From assembly GCF_018326265.1 (NCBI RefSeq), contig NZ_AP023360.1, forward strand, positions 3,897,501 to 3,961,500: 64,000 nt of DNA, given 5' to 3'. The notes under the pieces were generated by a model. It was given only the letters and a program-made list of their open reading frames with translations. It made no database searches and was not told where the DNA came from. Source of the DNA: Catellatospora sp. IY07-71. Lineage in GTDB: Bacteria > Actinomycetota > Actinomycetes > Mycobacteriales > Micromonosporaceae. Made by a program: the position numbers and the translations under genes. This document shows positions 42,847 through 51,689 of this stretch, one piece after another (position 1 is the first letter of the stretch; each line of letters starts with the position of its first letter).

Positions 42847-42847
42847 A

Positions 42848-42895
42848 AGGAAGGGCACCTTCTTATCGTTTTCCGACGTAGAAGGTGCCCTTCCT
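42848..42895 (+). repeat. 48-bp hairpin repeat (family A), copy 3
   Basis: Arms and loop as in copy 1, and it likewise begins one base after a stop codon, here of the membrane protein at 41674-42846. It separates that gene from the convergent PBP gene. Confidence 0.85.
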
Positions 42896-42902
42896 TTTCC
42901 TG

Positions 42903-45062
42903 TCAGTTGAGGATGGAGGTGGGTGGGGGGTTGAAGTCGCGGACGGGCTTGTCCTTGAGGGCGAACTTCAGCGAGTTGGCCACCGCGTCCAGTGGCATGT
43001 TGTAGTTGCCGTCGCCGGCCACGTTCTTCACGTAGTCGGGGTCGGCGATGAAGCTGGCGGCGGCCAGCTCCGGCGTGAAGCCCACGAACCAGGCGGCACG
43101 GGTGTCGTCGGTGGTGCCGGTCTTGCCCGCGATCGGACGCTCCATCAGGGCGTACACCCGCGAACCGGTGGACCAGTCGCCGCAGCTGCCGCGGGACGCC
43201 TTGTAACCGGTCGGGCAGCGCGCGGCGTCGGTCGCGGCGCGGCCCACGTCCTGGCTGAACGCCCGGGTGCACTGCGGCGCGGCCGCGTCGACCTGTTTGC
43301 CGTCCACGGTGGTGGTGAACTCGGCGCCGTCCGGGCCCTTGATCGACAGGACCGGGTTGGGCTTGCAGTACATGCCCTCGGCGGCCACGGTGGCGTACGC
43401 GTTGGCCATCTCCAGCGGGGTGGTGTCGGCCACGCCGAGCGTGAACGCACCCCACTTGTCGGCGTGCTTGGGCGAGGCGTGCAGCCGGTCCACGTCGGTG
43501 TGCCAGGTCAGGCCCATCTTCTCGGCCATGCGCACCGCCTTGTCCGAGCCCACGGCCTGCTCCAGCTGCACGAAGTACGTGTTCACGGACTTGCCGAAGC
43601 CGGAGTACATGTTGTGCTTGCCGGTCATGCTGCCGCTGGCGTTCGACGGGCACCACCGGTTGCCGCAGGCGGCGGGCCCGCCGGGCTCCACCACGTAGAT
43701 CGAGGTGTAGCGGTGCGGGGCGTAGAACGACTTGGACAGCTTCATGCCCGCGTCCAGGGCCGCCACCATGGTGAACATCTTGAACGTCGATCCGGCCTGG
43801 TAGCCCGGGATGTCGCCGCCGCCCAGCAGCGGCGCGACCGTGTTCGGGTAGCTGCCCTTGACGTCGAACGAACGCTTGATCGGGTCGGAGTTCGGCCCGT
43901 TCTTGCTCTGGTCCATCGAGTAGATCCGGTTGACCGCCATCAGCACGACCCGGCCGGTGCCCGGCTCCACCATCACGTTGCCGTACGCCAGCCGCATGTC
44001 CACCGAGGAGCGGCTGAGCAGGTCCTTCATCGAGTACGCCTGCAGCTTCGGGTCCAGGCTGGTGACCACCCGGTACCCGCCGGTGCGCAGCGCGTCGAGC
44101 CGGGCCACCGGGTTGGGGCCGAACGCGGGCTGCTGCATCCACCAGTTCTTGAAGAAGTCGCAGAAGTAGCCCCAGTCCCGGTTGGCGGCGGGCACCGACG
44201 CGCAGTCGCGGGGCGGGGTGGACAGCTTCAGCTTGATCGGCTCGGCGGTGGCCCGGTTGGCCTGGTCCGCGGTGATGAACTTCAGCTCGGCCATCCGCCG
44301 GATCACGTAGTTGCGCCGGTCCAGCGCGGGCGTGGTCTGGTTGGCCGGGTCGAACGCCGACGGCGCCTTGACCAGGCCGGCCAGCGTCGCCGCCTCGACC
44401 AGGGTCAGGTCCTTGGGCTCCTTGGAGAAGAAGATCTGGGCGGCGGCGTAGATGCCGTACGCGCGATGGCCGAAGTAGGCCATGTTGAGGTAGCCCTCCA
44501 TGATCTGGGTCTTGGTCCACTGACCCTCCAGCTTCATGGCGAGCCGGATCTCGTTGATCTTGCGGATGGGGGTCTGCTCGGTCGCCGCGATGGCCTCCTG
44601 CGCGGTCGTCGCGCTGTCCCGCAGGGCCATGCGCACGTACTGCATGGTGAGCGTGGACGCGCCCTGGGCCACCTCGCCCTGCTGGCGGTTGGCCACGAAG
44701 GCGCGGGCGATGCTCTGCAGGTCGACGCCGCCGTGGCTGAAGAAGCGGGCGTCCTCCGCGGCCAGCACCGCGTTGACCACGTTCGGGTTGACCGAGGTCA
44801 GCGGCACGAACTTGCGGTGCTCGTCGTAGAACATCGTGATCAGCGACTTGCCGTCGTTGGCGTAGACGTACGTCGTCTGGCCGACCTGATGGTCTTTCAG
44901 CTGGGTGGGGAGGTTGTCGTAGATGGCCGCGCCCTTTTTGGCTCCGATGCCCGCCGGAACGGCCAGCGGTAGCAGGGCGAGGGCCACGACCACCCCGCCC
45001 AGGACGCCGGCTCGCAGCAGACCGCTGTACCGGCTGAAGAAGCTGATTAACCGCTGCACCAT
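42903..45062 (-). CDS. Class A penicillin-binding protein (GT51 transglycosylase plus transpeptidase)
   Basis: 719 residues. One N-terminal membrane anchor (residues 15-37). GT51 motifs: AAEDARFFSHGGVD (catalytic Glu103), GASTLTMQYVR, KINEIRLAMKLE and KTQIMEGYLNMAYFG. Transpeptidase motifs: AGSTFK (nucleophile Ser425), KSVNTYF and KTGTTD. It polymerises and cross-links peptidoglycan at the outer face of the membrane. A VAMVQR alternative start two codons upstream exists. A TATATT-like -10 box lies about 10 bp upstream on the minus strand. Confidence 0.95.
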   Translation of the reverse strand: MVQRLISFFSRYSGLLRAGVLGGVVVALALLPLAVPAGIGAKKGAAIYDNLPTQLKDHQVGQTTYVYANDGKSLITMFYDEHRKFVPLTSVNPNVVNAVLAAEDARFFSHGGVDLQSIARAFVANRQQGEVAQGASTLTMQYVRMALRDSATTAQEAIAATEQTPIRKINEIRLAMKLEGQWTKTQIMEGYLNMAYFGHRAYGIYAAAQIFFSKEPKDLTLVEAATLAGLVKAPSAFDPANQTTPALDRRNYVIRRMAELKFITADQANRATAEPIKLKLSTPPRDCASVPAANRDWGYFCDFFKNWWMQQPAFGPNPVARLDALRTGGYRVVTSLDPKLQAYSMKDLLSRSSVDMRLAYGNVMVEPGTGRVVLMAVNRIYSMDQSKNGPNSDPIKRSFDVKGSYPNTVAPLLGGGDIPGYQAGSTFKMFTMVAALDAGMKLSKSFYAPHRYTSIYVVEPGGPAACGNRWCPSNASGSMTGKHNMYSGFGKSVNTYFVQLEQAVGSDKAVRMAEKMGLTWHTDVDRLHASPKHADKWGAFTLGVADTTPLEMANAYATVAAEGMYCKPNPVLSIKGPDGAEFTTTVDGKQVDAAAPQCTRAFSQDVGRAATDAARCPTGYKASRGSCGDWSTGSRVYALMERPIAGKTGTTDDTRAAWFVGFTPELAAASFIADPDYVKNVAGDGNYNMPLDAVANSLKFALKDKPVRDFNPPPTSILN

Positions 45063-45238
45063 AGCCACGAATATAGGCAGCTCAGCATACCGAGGTGAGG
45101 AAGATTCACTGATGCTTATGCGGCGGATTCCCCTGTGGAGCGATCCCGGCCCGGCGGGCGTCCAGCAGCCTCCCGGCCGGCGCACAGACGATCACCAGGG
45201 GCCGCCCGCGCCCCGACTCGCCCCCGGGCCGGGGTGGT

Positions 45239-47005
45239 TCAGACCGCGGACGCCCAGATCGCCGCCCGGCGGAAGCGCACCCGCCAGGGAGCTTCGCCGT
45301 CGTGCCCCACGGTGTCCACGCCGATGACGATCCGGCCCTCGGCGAACGTCGCGTCGGTCAGCGCGATCTCCGTCAGCTCCTTGCCCGCGAGGAAGAACCG
45401 GAACTGCGCACCCTGCCCCTGCACACCGATCCGCTGGTACCTGTCCAGCGTCAGCTCCTGCTCCAGGGGCAGCTCGCGCAGGATCCGGCCGCCGGAGGGA
45501 TCGCCCTCCGCGTGCCGCAGCACGGTCACCTTCGTCTGGCACACGCGCAGCTCGTAGCCCGCGTACGCGGTCATGCGGTAGAAGAGCCCCGCGCAGCTGC
45601 CCTGGGTCAGCAGGGCCGCGTCGACCTCGAACCGGAAGTCGGTGAGCGCGTCCTTCGGCCCCGGGCACAGGTAGGACCAGTCCTTCAGGGTGGTCGCGAC
45701 GTAGGACTTGTCCTCGAACAGGCAGGTGGCGCCGTTGGGGTCGTCGTCGCGGCTGTCCCAGCGCTTCTTCGCCGACAGCGCATCCGTCAGGTACGGCGCG
45801 GGCGTGGCCGGCACGCTCGGTGACGGCGAAGCCGACGGGCTGGGGGACGGGCTCGGCGACGGGGACGGCGAGGGCGACGCGCTCGGCGAGGGCGACGCGC
45901 TCGCGCTCGGCGAGGGCGAGGTGGACGGGTCGGCGGCGAAGCCCGCGGGCAGCGGCAGCGCCCCGGTCAGCAGGGCCACCGTGAGCCCGCCCAGCAGCAG
46001 CGTGGAAACGCCCAGCCCGACCGCGACCGGCTTGGCCCAGCGCGGGCCGCCGGGGCGCGGCGCCGGGTCCTGCATGCCGGTGGGATCGGCGTCGACGACC
46101 GCGAACCGGCTGCCCGCCTCGGCCGCCGCGGCGGCCTGCCGGGGCAGCTCGCCGGAGCTCAGCGCCCGGTCCGGCCCGCTGGTGAGCAGGCGGTCCAGCA
46201 GGTCGCGGGCGGTGGGCCGGTCGGCCGGGTCCTTGGACAGGGCCGCCAGCACCAGTTCGCGCAGCGGCCCGGACAGGCCGTCCAGGTCCGGGTCGGAGGT
46301 CATGATGCGCACTGCGACGGCGGGCATCGAGTCCGCCGCGAACGTGGTCCGGCCGGTGCCCGCGAAGGCCACCACCGCGCCCCAGGCGAACACGTCCGCG
46401 GCCGGGGTCAGCGCCTTGCGGGCCTTGGTGTCCAGCCGCTCCGGCGCCATGTACGCCACGGTGCCGATGAGCTGGTCGGTGCGGGTGTTGCCGGGCTGTC
46501 CCTCGACCGCCCGCGCGATGCCGAAGTCGATCACCTTCGGGGTGCCCGGGGCCAGCAGCACGTTGCTGGGCTTCAGGTCGCGGTGGATGACGCCCGCGCC
46601 GTGGATCGCGGTGAGCGCGGTCGCCACGCCGATGGCGAGCCCGTGCAGGTTGGCCGGGGTCAGCGGGCCGCGCTGGGCCACCACGCTGGACAGGCTCGGA
46701 CCGTCCACGTACTCGACCACCAGGTAAGGCGACTCGTGATCGGGGTCGGCGTCGAGCACCTCGGCGGTGCAGAACGGCGGCACCTGCTTGGCGCGCTCCA
46801 CCTCGCTGCGGAAGCGCTGCCGGAACTCGGGCTCGCCGGCCAGGTCGGCCCGGATCACCTTGACCGCGACGAGCGTGTCCTTCGGGTCGCGGGCAAGGTA
46901 CACACTGCCCATGCCGCCCTCGCCGAGCCGGCCGAGCAGGGTGTAGCCACCCAGCTCACGCGGATCCTTCGGCCGCAGGGGCCGTGCTGCTTCGGCGCCG
47001 ACCAT
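45239..47005 (-). CDS. Transmembrane Ser/Thr protein kinase with extracellular C-terminal domain
   Basis: 588 residues from ATG 47005, supported by GGGAGAG upstream (a GTG at 47044 is rejected). Hanks-type kinase: glycine loop GRLGEGGMGSVYLAR at 25-39, Lys49, HRDLKPSN with Asp143, DFG with Asp160 and TVAYMAPE. After a cytoplasmic Pro-rich linker, one membrane span near 330-350 is followed by a Ser-Pro linker and an exposed domain with Cys residues and beta-strand pattern (CLFEDKSYVATTLKDW, CAGLFYRMTAYAGYEL), like LamG/DUF1080-type sensor domains. It should sense an extracellular signal and phosphorylate cytoplasmic proteins. Confidence 0.93.
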   Translation of the reverse strand: MVGAEAARPLRPKDPRELGGYTLLGRLGEGGMGSVYLARDPKDTLVAVKVIRADLAGEPEFRQRFRSEVERAKQVPPFCTAEVLDADPDHESPYLVVEYVDGPSLSSVVAQRGPLTPANLHGLAIGVATALTAIHGAGVIHRDLKPSNVLLAPGTPKVIDFGIARAVEGQPGNTRTDQLIGTVAYMAPERLDTKARKALTPAADVFAWGAVVAFAGTGRTTFAADSMPAVAVRIMTSDPDLDGLSGPLRELVLAALSKDPADRPTARDLLDRLLTSGPDRALSSGELPRQAAAAAEAGSRFAVVDADPTGMQDPAPRPGGPRWAKPVAVGLGVSTLLLGGLTVALLTGALPLPAGFAADPSTSPSPSASASPSPSASPSPSPSPSPSPSPSASPSPSVPATPAPYLTDALSAKKRWDSRDDDPNGATCLFEDKSYVATTLKDWSYLCPGPKDALTDFRFEVDAALLTQGSCAGLFYRMTAYAGYELRVCQTKVTVLRHAEGDPSGGRILRELPLEQELTLDRYQRIGVQGQGAQFRFFLAGKELTEIALTDATFAEGRIVIGVDTVGHDGEAPWRVRFRRAAIWASAV

Positions 47006-47178
47006 GGTGGGCAGCTCTCCCGTCCTCTTCGCCCGGCCGGGCACGGCCTGCCGCCGCGTCCTGACCGGACCCTCCCCGCGAGTTCAGGCGACATACTGCC
47101 ATCTCGCGGTCGCCGCCTGTCACCCCGCCGGATAACGAAACGCGCAAGGCCGGACGCTTGGTTGCGGGCGCGGGCGGG

Positions 47179-47547
47179 TCAGGTCGTGATCCGCTGCAGG
47201 ATCAGGTCGTGGACGTGGTGCGTCTTCTCGTCGCCGCGGAACTCCATCTCGTACACGTGCGTGCCGACGTTGATGGCGATCGCCCCGGTCGAGAAGAACT
47301 GCCCCGCCCAGGACTTGTTGCTGACCACGCTCACGCTGGTGATCTTGCCGTAGGGGATGCTGGTGATGGCGATCTTCTTGCCCACGAAGGACTTGTCCTG
47401 GATGATCACGCGCCGGTCGGTCAGCCCGATGAAGCCGGTGCCCGCGCCGATGGCGTCGTACACGGCGATCACCTGCTCGCCGGGCAGCAGGCCGCTCTGG
47501 ATCTGCTGCAGCTGCTCCCTGCGGTCGTACACGATGCTCGTCGTCAT
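47179..47547 (-). CDS. PH-domain (bacterial PHb) protein
   Basis: 122 residues, no signal peptide or membrane helix. GFIGLTDRRVIIQDKSFVGKK followed by ITSIPYGKITSVSVVS is the bacterial PH-domain pattern, with alternating strands and a C-terminal helix (HHVHDLILQRI). Small PHb proteins assemble into rings and are linked to envelope stress. Adjacent to the kinase and the DUF2510-like membrane protein. Confidence 0.85.
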   Translation of the reverse strand: MTTSIVYDRREQLQQIQSGLLPGEQVIAVYDAIGAGTGFIGLTDRRVIIQDKSFVGKKIAITSIPYGKITSVSVVSNKSWAGQFFSTGAIAINVGTHVYEMEFRGDEKTHHVHDLILQRITT

Positions 47548-47562
47548 GCCCCGACGCTAGAT

Positions 47563-47602
47563 CGGGCGCGCAAACCGACTGGTCAGACGGTTCGCGCGCC
47601 CG
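47563..47602 (-). terminator. Hairpin after the DUF2510-like gene
   Basis: 15-nt arms with one mismatch (47563-47577 and 47588-47602) around a 10-nt loop, 12 bp beyond the stop of the minus-strand gene at 47615. Confidence 0.55.
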
Positions 47603-47614
47603 GTCACCGGGCCG

Positions 47615-49399
47615 TCAGTCGCGGCTGAACGTCCACACCCCGTTGGTGTCGATCACCACGACCACGGTGCCGCGCGGCAGCACCGTCTCCCCGGTGTAGT
47701 CGCCCTCCTGGCTGATCAGCGTCGCGCTGTCCGAGCCGATCGCCTGTACGGTGAACTTGCCCTTGCCTCGGTGGTCGAAGGCCACCCGGGTCGAGTCGGC
47801 CGCGCTGCGCGGGATCAGCAGCACGTTCGCGCCCACCCCGGACGCGGTCCCGCTCCAGGTCGGCGACGCGGCCAGCGGCCGCACCACCATGCGCCAGCCG
47901 CCGGACGCCTCGATGTTCACCGCGGCGGGCCGGATGTCGCCCAGGTCCAGCGGGCGGACCCCCTCGTAGCTGTCGGTGGTGGCCACCAGCGTCTGGATTT
48001 CCTGGCCGTCGGCCTTCACGGTGCGCACCACGAAGTCGCCCGCCCCGGCGTAGGTCAGCGCCACCGTGTGGAACGTGTCGCCCAGCTCGACCGGCACGGT
48101 CCGCGGGCCGGTGCCCTCGAAGACCTGGTCCTGCGCTTGGCCGGGCAGCGGGTTCGGGGACGGGATCGGCCGGCTCTGCTCCTCCTGCGACGGAACGGCC
48201 TCGCTCGGCTGCCGCACCGCGGTCGCGCCCGGTTCGGCGACCGCCGACGGCGACCCGTCCGGGCGCAGCGCGAGGAAGCCGCCGATGCCCAGCACCGAGC
48301 AGAGCAACAGCCCGGCCGCGCCGCCCAGGGCCCAGATCCACCAGGGACGCGGGGTCGCCGGCTTGGCATGTGCCGGGACGTGCGGGGCGGCGTGCGCGGG
48401 CACGTGCGCGGAGGGCGTGCTCACCGGCGCGGCGGCCGGGCCGTCCGTGCCCATGGTGAACCCTGCTGAGCTGGTCATCGCCGGTTCCGGCACCGGCTCG
48501 TGCCCGACCGCGACCGGCGGCAGGTCGGCGACCGGCTCCGGCCGCGGCTCGGCGGCGGGCGGTGGCGCGGGCAGGTCCGCGGGCGGAGGGTCCGCGTCGG
48601 CCTTCGGCCGGGCGGGTTCCGCGGCGCTCGCGGCGGTCCATGCCGGTTCCGCGGTGCTCGCCGCTGTCCAGGCGTGGTCGGTCGAGCCGGCCGTCGCCCA
48701 GGCCGGTTCGGCCGAACTGCCCGCGTCGGCGGGCCAGCCGAGCGCTGCCCGCTCGTCCCGCCAAACGGGCCCGGCCTCCGGCGGCCCGGTCTCCTGCCCC
48801 GCCGCTTCCGGTCCCCCCGCCGCGGCCATGACCGGCTCGGCGTCCACAACTTCTGGGTTGTAGGTACAACCCAGAAGTTGTGGCTCGTGCGTCGAGACCA
48901 CCGCGCTCATCGCCGATGCGGTCACCGGGTCCGCGACCGGCTCGGCACTCATCGCCGGCGCGGGCTGTGGCTCCGGCAGCGGGTCCGCGCCGGGGCTCGC
49001 CGTTTCCGCCGCGAGCAGAGCCGCGGCCGCCGGTTCGGCGACCGGGGCCGCCGGCGCGTCCACCTCTGCGGCGGCGTCGGGGCCGGTGGCCTCGGCCGCC
49101 CAGACCGGGGCGATCGCGGGCGCGGGCTCGCCGAGCGGCACGCCCGCCACCGGGAGCTGCTCACTCTGCTCGGCCTGCTCGCGGACGAACTCGTCGACGC
49201 TGTCCAGCGGACCGGCGGCGAACCCGTCCTCATCGGTCAGCTCGAACAGCAGCGTCGGGTCGTCGGCGCCGTCGGGCACCCAGAACTGCCAGTCGTCGGG
49301 CGCCTGGGGCCAGCTCGGGTCCGGCCGCCAGCCCGGGGGCGGCGTCCAGTCCTCGGGAGGCGCGGGCCATCCCGGTGGCGAGTGGTATTTCCAGCCCAT
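47615..49399 (-). CDS. DUF2510-like membrane protein with long Pro/Ala/Glu linker
   Basis: 594 residues from ATG 49399. The N-terminus (PPGWPAPPEDWTPPPGW) is a tryptophan-rich, DUF2510/WW-like repeat region to about residue 45. A long acidic, Pro/Ala-rich disordered stretch follows to about 345, one membrane span (WWIWALGGAAGLLLCSVLGI), then an exposed beta-rich domain (GDFVVRTVKADGQEIQTLVA). Residues PQLLGCTYNPEVVD near 173 are encoded by an in-frame family-C palindrome (48844-48883). Unknown function; probably a surface-exposed anchored protein. Confidence 0.8.
   Translation of the reverse strand: MGWKYHSPPGWPAPPEDWTPPPGWRPDPSWPQAPDDWQFWVPDGADDPTLLFELTDEDGFAAGPLDSVDEFVREQAEQSEQLPVAGVPLGEPAPAIAPVWAAEATGPDAAAEVDAPAAPVAEPAAAALLAAETASPGADPLPEPQPAPAMSAEPVADPVTASAMSAVVSTHEPQLLGCTYNPEVVDAEPVMAAAGGPEAAGQETGPPEAGPVWRDERAALGWPADAGSSAEPAWATAGSTDHAWTAASTAEPAWTAASAAEPARPKADADPPPADLPAPPPAAEPRPEPVADLPPVAVGHEPVPEPAMTSSAGFTMGTDGPAAAPVSTPSAHVPAHAAPHVPAHAKPATPRPWWIWALGGAAGLLLCSVLGIGGFLALRPDGSPSAVAEPGATAVRQPSEAVPSQEEQSRPIPSPNPLPGQAQDQVFEGTGPRTVPVELGDTFHTVALTYAGAGDFVVRTVKADGQEIQTLVATTDSYEGVRPLDLGDIRPAAVNIEASGGWRMVVRPLAASPTWSGTASGVGANVLLIPRSAADSTRVAFDHRGKGKFTVQAIGSDSATLISQEGDYTGETVLPRGTVVVVIDTNGVWTFSRD
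48844..48883 (-). repeat. 40-bp palindrome (family C) inside a coding region
   Basis: 19-bp perfect arms (48844-48862 and 48865-48883) separated by GG; the core ACAACTTCTGGG is shared with the 50-bp palindrome at 32368-32417. It is translated in frame as PQLLGCTYNPEVVD within the disordered part of the membrane protein. Confidence 0.85.
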
Positions 49400-49572
49400 G
49401 CGTGAACCCCCGTCGTGCGTACCGCTCCTGCAAGCCGTCACCGGGGGTGACCTGATACTACGTGCCGGGCCGCAGCCGCGGGCGAGATCCACTGACGACG
49501 GCCTTGTCCGGCCGCGGCCGCTCTGATGTCATACGGTCACGGATCGACACACGCTCTGCCGCGGAGGCGACG

Positions 49573-50637
49573 TTGGCGCGTACGAGGGAACCCGGCCGGG
49601 TCCACCGGGACCGGCTGCTCCACATCCTGGCCCGGGGGCCGCGCCGCCCGTCGGACCTGGGTCTGCGGGCGTGGCTGCGAGTGTGCCGCCGGACCGTGGT
49701 GGAGCTGCTCGGCGACGAGCTGGCCGACCGCGCCGCGGCGCTGACCTACTACAGCGTGCTGTCGATCATCCCGGGGATGCTGGTGCTGGTCGCCGGGGTG
49801 GGCCTGTTCGGCCGCTCGACCAGCGACGCGGTCGCGGAGAACCTGAGCGAGCTGACCCCGCCGCCGGCCCGGCACGCGATCCTCGACATCATCGACAACC
49901 TGCGCTACGACCAGCGGGCGGCGGGCATCGCCGCGGCGGTCGGCCTCGCCATCGCGTTCTGGTCGTCGACCAGCTACATCGGCGGGTTCATGCGGGCCGC
50001 GAACGTGATCTACCGGGTGCCCGAGGGACGGCCGCTGTGGAAGACGGTGCCGGTGCAGCTGTTCGTCACGGCCGTCACGGGCGTGTCGCTGGCCGCGAGC
50101 GCGCTGGCCGTGGTGCTCAGCGGCCGGGTGGCCACCAGCGTGGGGCGGGCCTTCGAAGTCGAGGACGCCACCGTGAAGATCTTCGACGTGGTGAAGTGGC
50201 CGGTGCTGGTCATCGTGATCAACATGCTGCTGGCGCTGCTCTACTGGGCCGCGCCGAACGCGCGGCAGGGCGGCTTCCGCTGGATCACGCCGGGCACCAT
50301 GGTGGCGATGCTGACCTGGATCGCCGTGTCGGGCGGCTTCGCGTACTACATCGCCACGTTCGACTCGTACAACAAGACCTACGGCGCGCTCGGCGGCGTC
50401 ATCATCTTCCTGGTCTGGCTGTGGCTGACGAACGTGGCGGTGCTGCTGGGCGCGAAGTTCGACGCGGAGCTGGGCCGGGCCCGCGCGATCGCCGCGGGGC
50501 TGCCCGCCCACGCCGAGCCGTACCTCCCGCTGCGCGACGTGCCGAAGCAGGAGCCGCCGTCTGCGGACGTGCCGCTGTCGACGGACCGGCTGCTGCCCGC
50601 GGCACCGGAGGAACGGCCCGGCGCGGACGGCGGCTGA
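49573..50637 (+). CDS. YihY/BrkB (virulence factor BrkB family) membrane protein
   Basis: 354 residues from TTG 49573, supported by GGAGG five nucleotides upstream. Six membrane spans in the YihY order, with RAAALTYYSVLSIIPGMLVL and FWSSTSYIGGFMRAANVIYRV, then a hydrophobic end GGVIIFLVWLWLTNVAVLLGAKFDAEL. The family's transported substrate is not settled. The stop at 50637 is directly adjacent to the convergent peroxidase gene. Confidence 0.93.
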   Translation: MARTREPGRVHRDRLLHILARGPRRPSDLGLRAWLRVCRRTVVELLGDELADRAAALTYYSVLSIIPGMLVLVAGVGLFGRSTSDAVAENLSELTPPPARHAILDIIDNLRYDQRAAGIAAAVGLAIAFWSSTSYIGGFMRAANVIYRVPEGRPLWKTVPVQLFVTAVTGVSLAASALAVVLSGRVATSVGRAFEVEDATVKIFDVVKWPVLVIVINMLLALLYWAAPNARQGGFRWITPGTMVAMLTWIAVSGGFAYYIATFDSYNKTYGALGGVIIFLVWLWLTNVAVLLGAKFDAELGRARAIAAGLPAHAEPYLPLRDVPKQEPPSADVPLSTDRLLPAAPEERPGADGG

Positions 50638-51120
50638 TCAGGCCAGCGCGCGCTCGACCGCGCCGGTCAGCTCGGCCGACTCCGGGGTGACCTGCGGCCG
50701 CAGCCGGGTCACCGCACCCGAGCGGTCGACCAGGAACTTCTCGAAGTTCCACGTCACGTCGCCCGCCTTGCCGTCGGCGTCGGGGGTCTGCGTGAGCAGG
50801 TCGTAGAGCGGGTGCCGGCCGGCGCCGTTGACCTCGATCTTCTCGGTCAGCGGGAAGGTGACGCCGTAGTTGACGTCGCAGAACTCGGCGATCTCGGCGG
50901 CGCTGCCCGGCTCCTGCCCGCCGAACTGGTTGCACGGCACGCCGAGCACGGTCAGGCCCTGCTCGCCGTAGGTCTCGGCGAGCTTCTGCAGGCCGGTGTA
51001 CTGGGGGGTGAGCCCGCAGCGCGAGGCGACGTTGACGATGAGGACGGCCTTGCCGCGGTACTGCGCGAGGTCCGCGTCGGCGCCCTGCAGCGTCTTGATC
51101 TGTACGTCGTAGATGCTCAT
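50638..51120 (-). CDS. Cys-type glutathione/thioredoxin peroxidase (GPx family)
   Basis: 160 residues. Thioredoxin-fold GPx with the catalytic Cys35 (VNVASRCGLTPQY), Gln69 (NQFGGQEPG) and Trp124 (VTWNFEKFL). Cys replaces the Sec of animal enzymes. In actinomycetes such proteins reduce hydroperoxides, usually with thioredoxin or mycothiol-linked donors. Stand-alone gene. Confidence 0.93.
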   Translation of the reverse strand: MSIYDVQIKTLQGADADLAQYRGKAVLIVNVASRCGLTPQYTGLQKLAETYGEQGLTVLGVPCNQFGGQEPGSAAEIAEFCDVNYGVTFPLTEKIEVNGAGRHPLYDLLTQTPDADGKAGDVTWNFEKFLVDRSGAVTRLRPQVTPESAELTGAVERALA

Positions 51121-51175
51121 GGAGGTCACCTTAGCGCCGGTCGGATGGTGACCGGCCCGGGGCCGATCTGCCACG

Positions 51176-51640
51176 ATGACGGCCATGACCCGCTTCGAGC
51201 CCGATCCCGCGGTGAGCATCGCCTCCCGGGCGGCCCGCGCCGCCGGCTGCGCCTTCGTGTCCCTGGCCGTCTGGATGGGCATCGCGTACGCGGTGATCCA
51301 GCTGCGCGGCTGCGAGGGCGGGATGGAGTGCCTGGGCGACGCGCTCGGCATCATCTTCCTGGGCCTGATCGGCGCGGCGGTGACCATGTGGCCGCTGCTG
51401 CGCCTGGTCCGGGTGCGCCCGGCCTGGGTGGTGGCGCTGGCGGGCCCGGCCGTGGTGGTGCTGCTCGCGCTCGGCCTGCTGCGCCGGCTGTTCCTCGGCG
51501 CGCCGCAGCTGTGGGTGGTGGGCATGATGGTGGCGTACGCGCTGGCCGCCGTGCTCGTGGACCCGCGGGTGCCGGGGCGGGTGCGGGCCCTGACGGCAGG
51601 TGCCCTGGTGCTGCTGGTCGGTGCCGAGATCGTGATCTGA
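51176..51640 (+). CDS. Small integral membrane protein, unknown function
   Basis: 154 residues from ATG 51176 (ATG 51185 is an alternative; neither has a strong ribosome site). Four spans at about residues 22-42, 55-75, 83-101 and 110-127, with a Cys pair near 46 and 52. No family recognised. The gene lies between the peroxidase and the thiolase genes. Confidence 0.72.
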   Translation: MTAMTRFEPDPAVSIASRAARAAGCAFVSLAVWMGIAYAVIQLRGCEGGMECLGDALGIIFLGLIGAAVTMWPLLRLVRVRPAWVVALAGPAVVVLLALGLLRRLFLGAPQLWVVGMMVAYALAAVLVDPRVPGRVRALTAGALVLLVGAEIVI

Positions 51641-51689
51641 GTTCCGGGCCTGATCGACCGTTCAGGTTACTTGGCAGTAGGCTTCGGTC

